64,000 nt of DNA from Giardia muris. Lineage: Eukaryota > Fornicata > Diplomonadida > Hexamitidae. The DNA lies in contig CM016925.1 in assembly GCA_006247105.1 (NCBI GenBank), positions 744,001 to 808,000 on the forward strand, read 5' to 3'. Shown here one piece after another: positions 25,119 to 34,000 of the stretch (position 1 is the first letter of the stretch; every line of letters starts with the position of its first letter). The notes beneath the pieces were generated by a model that had not been told where the DNA came from, searched no databases, and was given only the letters and a program-made list of their open reading frames with translations. The translations under genes were made by a program, and so were the position numbers.

Positions 25119-25795
25119 CTCTTTTCGGAGGCGGGAGTTTCCCAGTCCATACTGGCTCGGTCCAGAAGCCTCCGCACGTTGTATTCTAGAGCGGTGACGG
25201 TGGCCCCAGGTATCTTCTCACGGTGTATGGCATAGGCGCTATCATTGATTGCTGATAAAGCAAACGTTGGTTGCACCTGTGTCGTCTCTGATGGCTGTGT
25301 GGAAAGCTGTTCGAGCTTCCGTTGGACTAACATAACGGCACTTTGTACACCCTGTGCAACTAGCCGTGTCTGCAAGGCGTCTTCCTTTGCCTTCTTTGCT
25401 GAATCTATCAGGTAGTTGCTGGCCCCGGTGAGCTCGTCCGTGCGTCTTTCAAGCTCATCAATCCTTCTTTGGAGTGTCCGAACCACCTCGATCAGCTTGT
25501 TAATTGCATGGGTATTTGACAATAGTTGTTTCCCAAGGCCACGGAAGGTATCTGTCAGGACTGCAGCTGGCTCGACCTCTCCTGACCGGCAGATCGATAC
25601 TGGAGACGTGTGCGCCAAAGAACGATTACTAACAGGACGAGTGAAGTCCAACTCTCCAATGACATCGGTCTCCGGTAAAAGATCAAGCTCGGTGATGGCG
25701 GACCTAACCGCCGCGGCTGCGGGGGCCGATAGAGAAGTGGTCCGGTATCCGGCCACGCTCCCGGGAGGCCGTCTCGGTAAAGTACGCTGTGGCAT
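25115..25795 (-). CDS. small basic/coiled-coil protein A
   Basis: 226 residues: an Arg/Pro-rich N-terminus (MPQRTLPRRPPGSVAGYRTT) and one strong coiled coil at ~95-165 (INKLIEVVRTLQRRIDELER). No family recognised. The next gene on the same strand encodes a protein of the same design, so the two may be tandem paralogues. Its initiator is shared with the upstream gene's stop codon (TGAAAAATG). The stop codon overlaps that of PIG-V by two bases. Confidence 0.65.
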   Translation of the reverse strand: MPQRTLPRRPPGSVAGYRTTSLSAPAAAAVRSAITELDLLPETDVIGELDFTRPVSNRSLAHTSPVSICRSGEVEPAAVLTDTFRGLGKQLLSNTHAINKLIEVVRTLQRRIDELERRTDELTGASNYLIDSAKKAKEDALQTRLVAQGVQSAVMLVQRKLEQLSTQPSETTQVQPTFALSAINDSAYAIHREKIPGATVTALEYNVRRLLDRASMDWETPASEKS

Positions 25796-25798
25796 TTT

Positions 25799-26353
25799 TC
25801 ATTTGCGTTCTCGACCCTCTCGACCCCAGAGCGTCTTGATGTAGGCGAGGTCTCTAGTGATCGCGTCGATCTGCGCACTCTGCTGCCTCAGGGCCTTCAT
25901 GGAGGCGGCCTCCCCCTTCTGAAGAGAGGTGATACTATTACTGAGCATTTGCATATCCTTTCCAACCAAACCCAATTGTTCGGAGGTCTGGCTTGCAACG
26001 TTGGCGATCGAGGCCGTCAAATCCTCGGCCAGACCATCAAGGGAACGCCGGAAGTCCATGGCGGTAACGTGTGTGAATAAGCGATCAAGAGTCCGTTCTT
26101 GCTGAGCCACTCGCTGCTCCAAAGCGGCCAGACGACTAAGTAGCTGACTTTCGGTTGGTTGGGAAGGCGCATGTGACTGAGGACGTGTTGTAGTAATGGT
26201 GGTATGGCTCGAGGTGGAACAAGCACTAGTTAAAGGTCTTCGGGAAATAGTCTGGGATTTAGGGGACCTAGAAGGACTACCAACGACGGGGCGAGCGGTT
26301 CCGAGCGAGCTGACCGTCAAGGCCGGATCACGCGAAGCCGTACGCGGACGCAT
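25799..26353 (-). CDS. small basic/coiled-coil protein B
   Basis: 184 residues. The N-terminal ~70 are Ser/Arg/Pro-rich (MRPRTASRDPALTVS) and the rest is coiled coil (LSRLAALEQRVAQQERTLDR, LGLVGKDMQMLSNSITSLQKG). No family recognised; it resembles its downstream neighbour in layout. The start is separated from the divergent RPB12 gene by only 6 bases. Confidence 0.65.
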   Translation of the reverse strand: MRPRTASRDPALTVSSLGTARPVVGSPSRSPKSQTISRRPLTSACSTSSHTTITTTRPQSHAPSQPTESQLLSRLAALEQRVAQQERTLDRLFTHVTAMDFRRSLDGLAEDLTASIANVASQTSEQLGLVGKDMQMLSNSITSLQKGEAASMKALRQQSAQIDAITRDLAYIKTLWGREGRERK

Positions 26354-26359
26354 ATAAAA
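26354..26359. promoter_or_regulatory. 6-bp bidirectional promoter (ATAAAA)
   Basis: These six bases are all that separates the ATG of coiled-coil protein B (minus, 26351-26353) from the ATG of RPB12 (plus, 26360). The A/T run, together with the flanking start codons, must serve both directions. Confidence 0.45.
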
Positions 26360-26506
26360 ATGGAGCCGATCGTCTATATCTGTGCAATTTGTGGGACAGA
26401 GGTCCAGCTATCGAGCTCTACGGCGGTCGCCTGTAGTGCGAACCCTGCGCACAAGGTCCTGTACAAGAAGCGGGCGCGAAGGCCTCTCATCTACAAGGCC
26501 ATCTGA
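26360..26506 (+). CDS. RPB12: RNA polymerase subunit RPB12 / RPABC4, 48 residues
   Basis: MEPIVYICAICGTEVQLSSS opens a minimal RPB12: the YIC-x-x-C zinc-knuckle half is followed by a segment ending VLYKKRARRPLIYKA, matching the family's basic tail (K-x-R-T-K-R-x-V-x-F-x-A-R). RPB12 is shared by RNA polymerases I, II and III and helps join the large subunits. The usual second CxxC is altered: one Cys is followed by Asn where the fourth Cys should be, then PAH. The start follows gcatataaaa. The TAP42 gene is 40 bases downstream. Confidence 0.85.
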   Translation: MEPIVYICAICGTEVQLSSSTAVACSANPAHKVLYKKRARRPLIYKAI

Positions 26507-26546
26507 AAAGCCCTCTTTGGAAGGTTGTGATAGTAAAAAAAGGACG

Positions 26547-27854
26547 ATGATATCAGCATCGGAAAGCTTTTGGCTTTGTCTTCAAGACATTGAAGGTTTA
26601 TCGAAGGTACCACGTGAGAACCGTGATTCGGTTGTTCAAGATTTGATGGCCCGTCTTGAAGCCTTGATCGAACAAGGACATGCCGAAGGCCACCTAAGTA
26701 AGAACGAGGACTCTACAGACTTGATGGAGGATAACATCCCATATCTACTGGCCCATTATTATCTCGGTCGTCTTATTAGTGATTATATACATGAAAATAG
26801 GTCACGTGCCCTCTCCATTGCCAGTAATAACCTCATTCGTTTCCTTGAAATAACTCACGAGTATGGCGTCCTTCCACATGATAGCTTTGAAGAGTTACAA
26901 CTCTTCCTACAAGGAGATGATATACCTGATAAGAATGAGACTACTGGATTGGCCGTTGAGAGCTATAAGAACGCCGTTTCTGGTGATCATTTGAAACAAG
27001 CTATGGTCTCTCGTGCACGTGCTCAAGCCTCTTTTCGTTTAGGAGTCGCCATTAGACAAACACGTGAAGAACTTGCACGTCTTCTTTCTTCAACTAACCG
27101 CGATGACTTCAAAAAGGGTCAGGAGATGTTCCCAAAGTATTTACAGCTTCTTCTCGAGTTCGGAATGATTGAAAGCTTTCGTGAGTTACGTATGATCAAA
27201 GATGAACAAAGGATGCTCGCCTTTGAGAAGAACTCTCCAGATCAAGCCTCAAAGCTTCGTGACGAGCGTCTTGTTGCTGAAGAAACTGAACCTAATTCAA
27301 GAACGAAGAAGAACATCGATATGGTTAGTTTGACAGAAGATGACGTTAAGCGGATGACAACCACTGGGAATTTAAGTGGCGGGATCTTACAGATCAATGA
27401 TGCATCCGATCTCAAACGGCTTGAGGCTATCAAACAAGAAGCACGCAAACAAGGAGCAATTGTCCCTAAGGACTGTATCGAGCTCCTTAAGGAAGGGAAT
27501 GAAAAGGCGGCCATTGCCGAGGATGGTGGGTATCGTACCACACGTGACGTTTTACAACAGGCAGATGGGTTACGTTTGGATCCCGAAGCCTTCAAAAGCC
27601 TGAACCTTGTATATGGCGGTGGCAATCCTTATACCGGAGACATCCCAGGTGACCCCTCAGGTGATTACAGAAACGTCTGTTACAAGGTAACCCGTACGGA
27701 GACTATGCAGCCAGGTACAAAGGAGGATGAGCCTGATGAGGACAAACCCCCTTCAGACTTTTCCGACGACGAAGAGATGCATCGCCTTCGTCGAGATGAT
27801 GACGAGAATGACGGGCGTAAGCGCGGATGGGGCAACAGACATCACCGTCTTTGA
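26547..27854 (+). CDS. TAP42: TAP42 / alpha4 PP2A-associated protein
   Basis: 435 residues. The N-terminal ~230 form a TPR-like helical array with family signatures NIPYLLAHYYLGRLISDYI and NLIRFLEITHEYGVLP. The end is an acidic run followed by ENDGRKRGWGNRHHRL, the typical TAP42 tail. TAP42 binds PP2A-type catalytic subunits and links them to TOR signalling in yeast. The frame can be read through GTG from 26382, overlapping RPB12. The ATG at 26547 follows gatagtaaaaaaagg and is the true start. Confidence 0.85.
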   Translation: MISASESFWLCLQDIEGLSKVPRENRDSVVQDLMARLEALIEQGHAEGHLSKNEDSTDLMEDNIPYLLAHYYLGRLISDYIHENRSRALSIASNNLIRFLEITHEYGVLPHDSFEELQLFLQGDDIPDKNETTGLAVESYKNAVSGDHLKQAMVSRARAQASFRLGVAIRQTREELARLLSSTNRDDFKKGQEMFPKYLQLLLEFGMIESFRELRMIKDEQRMLAFEKNSPDQASKLRDERLVAEETEPNSRTKKNIDMVSLTEDDVKRMTTTGNLSGGILQINDASDLKRLEAIKQEARKQGAIVPKDCIELLKEGNEKAAIAEDGGYRTTRDVLQQADGLRLDPEAFKSLNLVYGGGNPYTGDIPGDPSGDYRNVCYKVTRTETMQPGTKEDEPDEDKPPSDFSDDEEMHRLRRDDDENDGRKRGWGNRHHRL

Positions 27855-27875
27855 GTGGGAAGGAGAACAATGGAG

Positions 27876-27882
27876 AGTGAAT
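27876..27882 (+). terminator. polyadenylation signal of TAP42
   Basis: AGTGAAT fits the Giardia consensus AGTRAAY and lies about 21 bases after the TAP42 stop codon, in the 101-bp spacer shared with the convergent VAP gene. Confidence 0.5.
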
Positions 27883-27955
27883 CCTATGTCCTGTTTCTTG
27901 ACCCCCTCCCCACATCATATGCACACGCACGCACATCATGGCAGCATATGAGCCA

Positions 27956-28663
27956 TCACAAGCGTCGATAACCGACCATGGCACAACCTAAAGTCACGAG
28001 GATAAGGCTTGTACAATGGAAGAGGAGACGATAAGGAATATGGCCGTTCTGCTCTATTCGCCTGCCCTTAAGCATCTCATAACGCTCATGCAGCTGTCGT
28101 AATTGCTCATCAAGTTGATTCCGTCGCATCTGAAGAAGAATCCCTCTACCTTCCATATCTCTGATCAAGGCGGCATTGGCCTTTCGACGAGCCAATAGTT
28201 CTTCAAGTTCACGCTTCAGGGCGTTTAGATCTTCGACGTCGTGGTCCAATTTGGCTTGGAATGTCCCAAGAACCCCAACACTACGGACCGGGACGATGAT
28301 GTCACGCACGGGAGTGTTGTAAAGGGAGATGACATCCTCCCAGCAAGCACGAAGATCCGCATCCTTCAAGGCTCTCATCCCATTGAGTTTGTTCTTCTCG
28401 ACGTACGATTGAGTGAGAGGTAAGGTGGAGACCTTGAAAGAGTCATGAAGGGCGTCGACATGCCTCTGCTTGATGATGGTGATCGTCACCGTCCGCGAAT
28501 CTTCCCCGGGGATGTAATAGTACATCGGGTTAATCATGTACGCCGTAACATTGACGGAGCGCACGCGGAAGAGAAGAGGCCCGCGCCCACGGTTATCGAG
28601 GCGTAGCTGCATGCTCTTCGTCTCTGACGTGAGATCGAGCACTTCCGGATACACTGAGGCCAT
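27956..28663 (-). CDS. VAP-type protein (MSP domain, coiled coil, C-terminal anchor)
   Basis: 235 residues in the classic VAMP-associated-protein order. An MSP domain occupies ~1-125 (LRLDNRGRGPLLFRVRSVNV, GEDSRTVTITIIKQRHVDAL). A coiled coil follows (~140-205, LKRELEELLARRKANAALIR), then a C-terminal membrane segment (LLFHCTSLILVTLGCAMVGY) ending YRRL. VAPs sit in the ER membrane and tether FFAT-containing lipid-transfer proteins at contact sites. The start follows cagacaaaag. Confidence 0.8.
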   Translation of the reverse strand: MASVYPEVLDLTSETKSMQLRLDNRGRGPLLFRVRSVNVTAYMINPMYYYIPGEDSRTVTITIIKQRHVDALHDSFKVSTLPLTQSYVEKNKLNGMRALKDADLRACWEDVISLYNTPVRDIIVPVRSVGVLGTFQAKLDHDVEDLNALKRELEELLARRKANAALIRDMEGRGILLQMRRNQLDEQLRQLHERYEMLKGRRIEQNGHIPYRLLFHCTSLILVTLGCAMVGYRRL

Positions 28664-28817
28664 CTTTTGTCTGAGAAGGAAAAGAAGCTGGAATTTTTAA
28701 TAAACCGTTTCACATACCAATAGGAAGAGAAGAAGAAGAACCTGTTTATCCCGTTCTCCTCGCTGATAGTAAAGTCTACGGTATGAGGGTGCTAGGGACC
28801 CGAGAAAATAAGTGCAA
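28664..28817. promoter_or_regulatory. 154-bp divergent spacer
   Basis: This spacer lies between VAP (minus) and the small membrane protein (plus). It contains an A/T-rich tttttaataaa at 28695-28705, well away from either start, and cgagaaaataagtgcaa just before the plus start. No small gene or RNA motif is visible. Confidence 0.35.
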
Positions 28818-29189
28818 ATGCTCTCCCTGTGCGGTTTTTTGACCACCGAGCTTCTATTTGGGATGGGACTTGTTGGTACGCTTTATCTCATCCCGCACTC
28901 AACCGGCTCTATCATTGGGCTACTCGTCCTTGGTGAACTTCTCTTTCACACTATGCTCTTCCTCCTTCTACCACGTCCGAAACAACTCCCAGCTATCGAT
29001 AGACCAAAAAAACAGCTTACGGAATATCAAGAGTTTTTATTATCCCGACGTCAAGAAAAGACGGCGGGGAGGGAGGACTCAAAGGGGGCAAAGAATGAAG
29101 TGAACGGAGAGTGGGGGCCAGGTTCTTCATTCCTTTCATCGCCTCCTTTGAAAGGAACAGTCTCTTTCCTTCACCGGCATCAGAACTAG
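28818..29189 (+). CDS. small two-pass membrane protein
   Basis: 123 residues from the ATG at 28818. Two hydrophobic segments at ~1-22 and ~32-52 (SIIGLLVLGELLFHTMLFLLL) are followed by a basic, soluble tail (PKKQLTEYQEFLLSRRQEK). No family recognised; the hairpin topology with a cytosolic tail resembles small ER membrane proteins. An earlier GTG at 28812 is not a credible start. Confidence 0.6.
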   Translation: MLSLCGFLTTELLFGMGLVGTLYLIPHSTGSIIGLLVLGELLFHTMLFLLLPRPKQLPAIDRPKKQLTEYQEFLLSRRQEKTAGREDSKGAKNEVNGEWGPGSSFLSSPPLKGTVSFLHRHQN

Positions 29190-29248
29190 GATACGAGCGA
29201 TCATAACTCGTAGCATTAAGACCAGCCATCGCAGTCGGAAGTAAATTA

Positions 29249-29965
29249 ATGGCGACAGCGGGGAAGATGAACATGACCGTGAAAGGCGTTGCAGCGGCGA
29301 TCTATGGGATGGTGCTTGAGGCACATGCTCAGCGGCAGGAAAGTACGATGACCTTGACCCCACAAACCCCTAGTGCTCAGTATGGCGTCTTTCGTTCGAC
29401 GAACTTCGTCTATCATAGCCGCGTCCCGACCTTCAAAGAGGTCTATACCTACATCTATAAGCTCTTCCGGAAGGCGCAGGTGGAACCCGAATGCCTCGTT
29501 GCAGCGATCATCTATCTCCAGGCGTTTCTAGCGCTGCCGCACGGCCTTCGGATAACGAGCGAAACCTGGGAGCGGTTGACCTTCGTCTTCATTATGATCG
29601 CTAGTAAGGTTTGGGATGATATCTCCTGCAGCTCAAGATCCTTCGCCCTATGTGCTTCCGATTTCTCCTTACGTGACTTGAATACGATGGAACGCGTCGT
29701 CAGCCGCGACCTCGGCTTCAATTACTTCCTGACTGCCAACGACTATAAGGAGTTTTATTATCGTCTGAAAGACATTTGGTTGAATCTTACCTTGACAGAA
29801 TCCATGGACATCATCCCGAAGTCGAAGGTCCCCGCCCCCATCGATGGGGAACTCTGGGGCATGAAGTACGTCTTTCTTCATTCCTGGCCTGGTACTAGAA
29901 AGGACGAACGTGTCGAACGTATGGACCTCCCAGTCATCAAGGAACGCCTTCCCATCGCCCCCTGA
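29249..29965 (+). CDS. cyclin of the Pho80/PCL or cyclin Y type
   Basis: 238 residues. A single cyclin box covers ~50-180: VPTFKEVYTYIYKLFRKAQV, CLVAAIIYLQAFLAL, WERLTFVFIMIASKVWDDI and LNTMERVVSRDLGFNY. The FKEVYTYI and SKVWDD arrangement is that of Pho80-like and cyclin Y proteins, which activate Pho85/CDK5-type kinases. The start follows gtaaatta, one of the cleanest initiators in the window. Confidence 0.8.
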   Translation: MATAGKMNMTVKGVAAAIYGMVLEAHAQRQESTMTLTPQTPSAQYGVFRSTNFVYHSRVPTFKEVYTYIYKLFRKAQVEPECLVAAIIYLQAFLALPHGLRITSETWERLTFVFIMIASKVWDDISCSSRSFALCASDFSLRDLNTMERVVSRDLGFNYFLTANDYKEFYYRLKDIWLNLTLTESMDIIPKSKVPAPIDGELWGMKYVFLHSWPGTRKDERVERMDLPVIKERLPIAP

Positions 29966-30027
29966 TATCTCCTATCTTCCCCCCCTCCCTCCTTAAGTTT
30001 CCCTTCTCCTTTCCTTTCGCTAGTCTC
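29966..30027 (+). other. pyrimidine-rich tract upstream of cathepsin B
   Basis: About 60 bases that are almost entirely C and T on the plus strand (tatctcctatcttcccccc and on). This differs from the A/T-rich or mixed spacers elsewhere. No intron boundary accompanies it. Confidence 0.4.
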
Positions 30028-30057
30028 TTGGTCACCACAAAGTCGAGCTCGAACAAA

Positions 30058-30963
30058 ATGCTTTTGCTTGCCGCAGTTGCCGTAGCTTTGGGCGTCTCCG
30101 TCGTGACCGAGGAGGGGCTGAAGGAGCTCCAACAGCTGGCAACGTCCTGGACGCCTGCCATCCACGACCGCTTCAGAAACATGACCGTAGATGAATTCAG
30201 AGCGCGCCTCATCCCCGTCGAGAACCTTAGGTCTTTACGCACTGAGACGCATGTCTCCCAGCTCAATCTTGGCAAAACTAAGGAGCTCCCGAAGGATTAT
30301 GATCCCCGGGTTGAAAGGGCTCATTGCCTCCCTGAGGTTGCAGATCAGGCCTCTTGTGGCTCTTGCTGGGCCTTTTCGGCCGTTGCCACCTTTGCCGATC
30401 GCCGCTGCGCTTATGGGCTTGACTCCAAGCCGGTACATTACTCGGAGCAGTACGTTGTCTCCTGTGATTTTGGTGATGGTGCATGCAATGGTGGTTGGCT
30501 CTCGAACGTCTGGAAGTTCTTGACAAAGACGGGCGTTCCTAAGCTCGATTGCCTCAAATACTCCTCCGGGATGACCGGGGATCGCGAGAGCTGCATAACC
30601 CACTGCACCGATGGTAGCCCTGTTGAACTTTATCAGGCATCTCATGTCATCAACTACGGGATGGATCTTGACCGTATGATGGAGGCGTTGGTCTATGATG
30701 GGCCTCTCCAGGTTGCCTTTGTTGTCTACTCTGATTTCGGCTACTATAGTTCTGGTGTCTATCAGCACGTCAATGGGATGATCGAGGGCGGTCATGCCGT
30801 TGAGATGGTCGGGTATGGCATTGATGAGTCCGGGCTGAAGTACTGGATCATCAGGAACTCGTGGGGCCCTGACTGGGGTGAGGGTGGCTATTTCAGGATC
30901 ATTCGCGGCGTCAACGAGTGTGGGATTGAGGAGCAGGCGTACGGACCGTTCTTCGAGAAGTGA
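30058..30963 (+). CDS. cathepsin B-like cysteine protease (CP2/CP3 type)
   Basis: 301 residues. A signal peptide (MLLLAAVAVALGVSV) and a short propeptide with TVDEFRARL precede the mature papain-fold enzyme. The catalytic residues are Cys103 (QASCGSCWAFS), His246 (GGHAVEMVGYG) and Asn267 (NSWGPDWG). The occluding loop that gives mammalian cathepsin B its exopeptidase activity is reduced, as in Giardia CP2/CP3. These proteases act in endosome-like vesicles, in encystation and excystation, and are secreted. The frame can be read from TTG at 30028, but the ATG at 30058 gives a proper signal peptide. Confidence 0.93.
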   Translation: MLLLAAVAVALGVSVVTEEGLKELQQLATSWTPAIHDRFRNMTVDEFRARLIPVENLRSLRTETHVSQLNLGKTKELPKDYDPRVERAHCLPEVADQASCGSCWAFSAVATFADRRCAYGLDSKPVHYSEQYVVSCDFGDGACNGGWLSNVWKFLTKTGVPKLDCLKYSSGMTGDRESCITHCTDGSPVELYQASHVINYGMDLDRMMEALVYDGPLQVAFVVYSDFGYYSSGVYQHVNGMIEGGHAVEMVGYGIDESGLKYWIIRNSWGPDWGEGGYFRIIRGVNECGIEEQAYGPFFEK

Positions 30964-31048
30964 AGTCTGCGCGTGACACGTAGCTCGTATGGCGTGTGAA
31001 TCTTCTTCTGGGTGGTCTCATGATAAGTCTGGAACTACCATAAATTAA

Positions 31049-34000
31049 ATGGAGTCATTAGGGTTCACGACTATTCAGTCCAGGTTCGTTCCGGAAGCAC
31101 GTGCGACGATGGACGTTCTTATCCATGATGAGACAGGCCTTCGAGTCATCAAGTTCCATCCTGAAAACCCCGCTCATACCGAATGTAATGCTCTACTTGC
31201 TTTTGCGACCCCTCCAGAGGATGATAAAGGCATTCCTCATATCTTGGAGCATTCCGTCTTCTGTGGCTCCACACGCTTTCCTCATCATGAACCTTTCACG
31301 GTCGTGACAAGCTCATCACTTCAAACATATGCAAACGCGTATACTGCTCAGATGCACACGGGGTACAACTTCTCCTCGAACTGTGAGGCTGATTATTTGA
31401 ATATTCTCGATATCTACGTTGATGCGATCTTTAGGCCTCTTATTCTCGAGGATGAACGGATCTATGGCCAAGAGGGTTGGCATCTTCATGTTGACGAGAA
31501 TACTGGAATGCTTGATGAACGAGGGGTCGTTTTGGGTGAGATGAAAGGTCATTTTTCTTCCCCGACCTCTCTTGCTAATTTCCATGCACAACGTCTTCTC
31601 TTTGGTGATACCGCTCCAGGGTTTGAATCTGGTGGTCTTCCAGCTGCGATCATTCAAGGCACACATGCCGATATGCTTAATTTCTATAATAAGCATTACA
31701 CCCCAGGGAATTGCGTTGTCGTCTTCTATGGCCCTATAGCGCTCGAGAAGGAGTTAGAACACCTTCTACCATATTTAACCGCCACGAAACGTGTATCCCC
31801 CATTCAAATCCCACTCGTTGCTCCTAAATCTCTTAATGAGCCTCTTACCATTCCTTACAGTTCTGAAGAGGACGAGGATGCTGGAATTCTCTGTCGAGGC
31901 TATCATCTCTTTAACCTTTGCGATGCGACTCCGACATTACTCCTAGCATTCCGCGTCTTGGATTACATCCTTTTCGATCAATCTTCTAGTCCGATCCCAG
32001 ATACTCTCGAGAAGGCTCATTTGTGTAAGTCATGTTACTCACAGCTTCATATTGAAGACGCACAATGTGCCCTTTATGTCACCTGTATGGGGTGTGACCC
32101 TACGGAACAAGGAGTTACTCTCCTATGTTCTGCTCTTACCGAAACTCTTGAGGGTCTGGCTCTTGGTGATATCAACCCAACCTTCGCATCTTATCTGTCG
32201 TTGGAGGCCTTGTCAGCCGCACTCAATAAGATCGAGTTCACCTTGCGAGAGATCGACTCAGACTTTGGCATTAAGGTCGCAGACTCGACCGCATTTGCCA
32301 TCATTGCTGGTCTTGAGCCAGATTTTCTATTATGCTATGAAGATGCATTGAAGGAGCTACGAGAGATGATTGCAGCTGGGACGGCTAGCACATACTTCCG
32401 AAACCTTGTTCTCAAATACCTTAGCGGCCTAAGTCGATCCGTGGATGTGGTCTTAATCCCAGAACCCGAGCTTGCAGAACGCCGTGGTGAAGAGAATGAG
32501 ATACGACTTTCTGCCATTCGGGACACTTTGAGTGAGAAGGAACTACGTGAGCTAGCTCTACGCGCTCATGATATTGAATCCCGTCAGCAAGTAGAAGAAC
32601 CAAAGGAGGTACTTGATAGCTTCCCAGTCCTAACACGGGACGATATTGCCGGTCTTGAACGGCATGTTCTGGATGCACGATGTCATCTTACAAAGACAAA
32701 CATTCCAATCGCTCACTATAACACGGGTAGCCTTGGTGCAGGTGTTTGCTACTTGAAAGTCTGCCTTGACGTCACATCCTTTTGCACACCTACGAATATC
32801 CACTTATTGAGCTTCATAGCGAACGCCTTGCTTGGAGAGAGTCCGACGAACTCGTTCCCGACTGTTGACAAGCTGCACCGTGAGGTTAATGCGTGCACGG
32901 GCGACCTTGACGTCTCGCTCATTATTAGGAAGCGTCGAGCGTTCGAGACGTTTGCGGATAAGAAACTGGTTGGGACGGCTCGAGCCTTCGTAGAGGTCAC
33001 TACGAAGTGTCTCGAGGCGGAGTACGAGCGTGTCCTCCGTCTTGTCATTGAAGAGATCCTGTATGGTTCCCTTCCAGGCCTTGTAGACCAGAAGCATCTG
33101 TTACGCCTCATGCGGCAGTACCAATCCGACCTTAGGGAGGATCTCCTAAGCAACAGCACACACACCGTCGCAAGTTCCAAGGCGCAAGCTTCCCAGGGTG
33201 ATGTCGCCGCATATCTACGCGAGCTTACCATGGGACCTACAATGCACGGATGGTTGACCTCTCAATTAGTCCTCATCGATGGCGATTCGTCCAGTGATGA
33301 CGAGGGTGAAGCAGAGGAGATTGTCTGCTGTAGTGATGATCTTGAGACTTGCGAGGATACTCATGGACCAGCTGAAGAACTCGACGTACTTGGAAGTCAC
33401 CTAACTGAGCTATGGAAGAACATCTTATCTCATGCATCGCTCCTTGTCGTTATCGGTCATAATGTCCCAGCATTGGCACCATATGCTGATAAGCTTTGTA
33501 TAACTGCGGCCGATAGGGCTATCATCCAGAATATCCTCACTACTGATCCACTTACTCTCGTTACAGGACGAATTCTAACCCCGTTTGCCAGACCTCAAAT
33601 CAATACCTGGATCTCAAGACGAAGTAACCTCCCAATCTATCCTCAGTTTCAAGCGCTCTTGAGCCAAGCGGAAGACGACATTTACCGACCAGCATTACAA
33701 AGCGTGGCCCTCCCCATTGAGGTGAACTATATCGCCCGCGCGATCCCTGCATCTCCAACCTTACTCCCCGCTGCGCTTGACGGCCCGCACCTGCTTCTTG
33801 ATCATTACTTGAATAACGTCTATCTTTGGGACAAGGTACGTGTTGAGGGTGGGGCATACGGATGCATAGCCTCCTGCAATCGCGATGGCTCGATGTATAT
33901 CGTTTCATACCGTGACCCCCAAGTGCTCCGTACAATTGCGGTATATGATGACCTTGAGAATCATTGCAGGAGTGAGCCCTTCGCATCCCTCGGATCCAAT

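Noticed and set aside
26382..26546. 55-residue N-terminal extension of TAP42
   Set aside because: It starts with GTG, overlaps RPB12 in another frame and has no TAP42 similarity.
29017..29363. Minus-strand Ser/Pro/Leu-rich frames near the cyclin gene
   Set aside because: Shadow frames of the small membrane protein and cyclin genes with mixed, featureless sequence.
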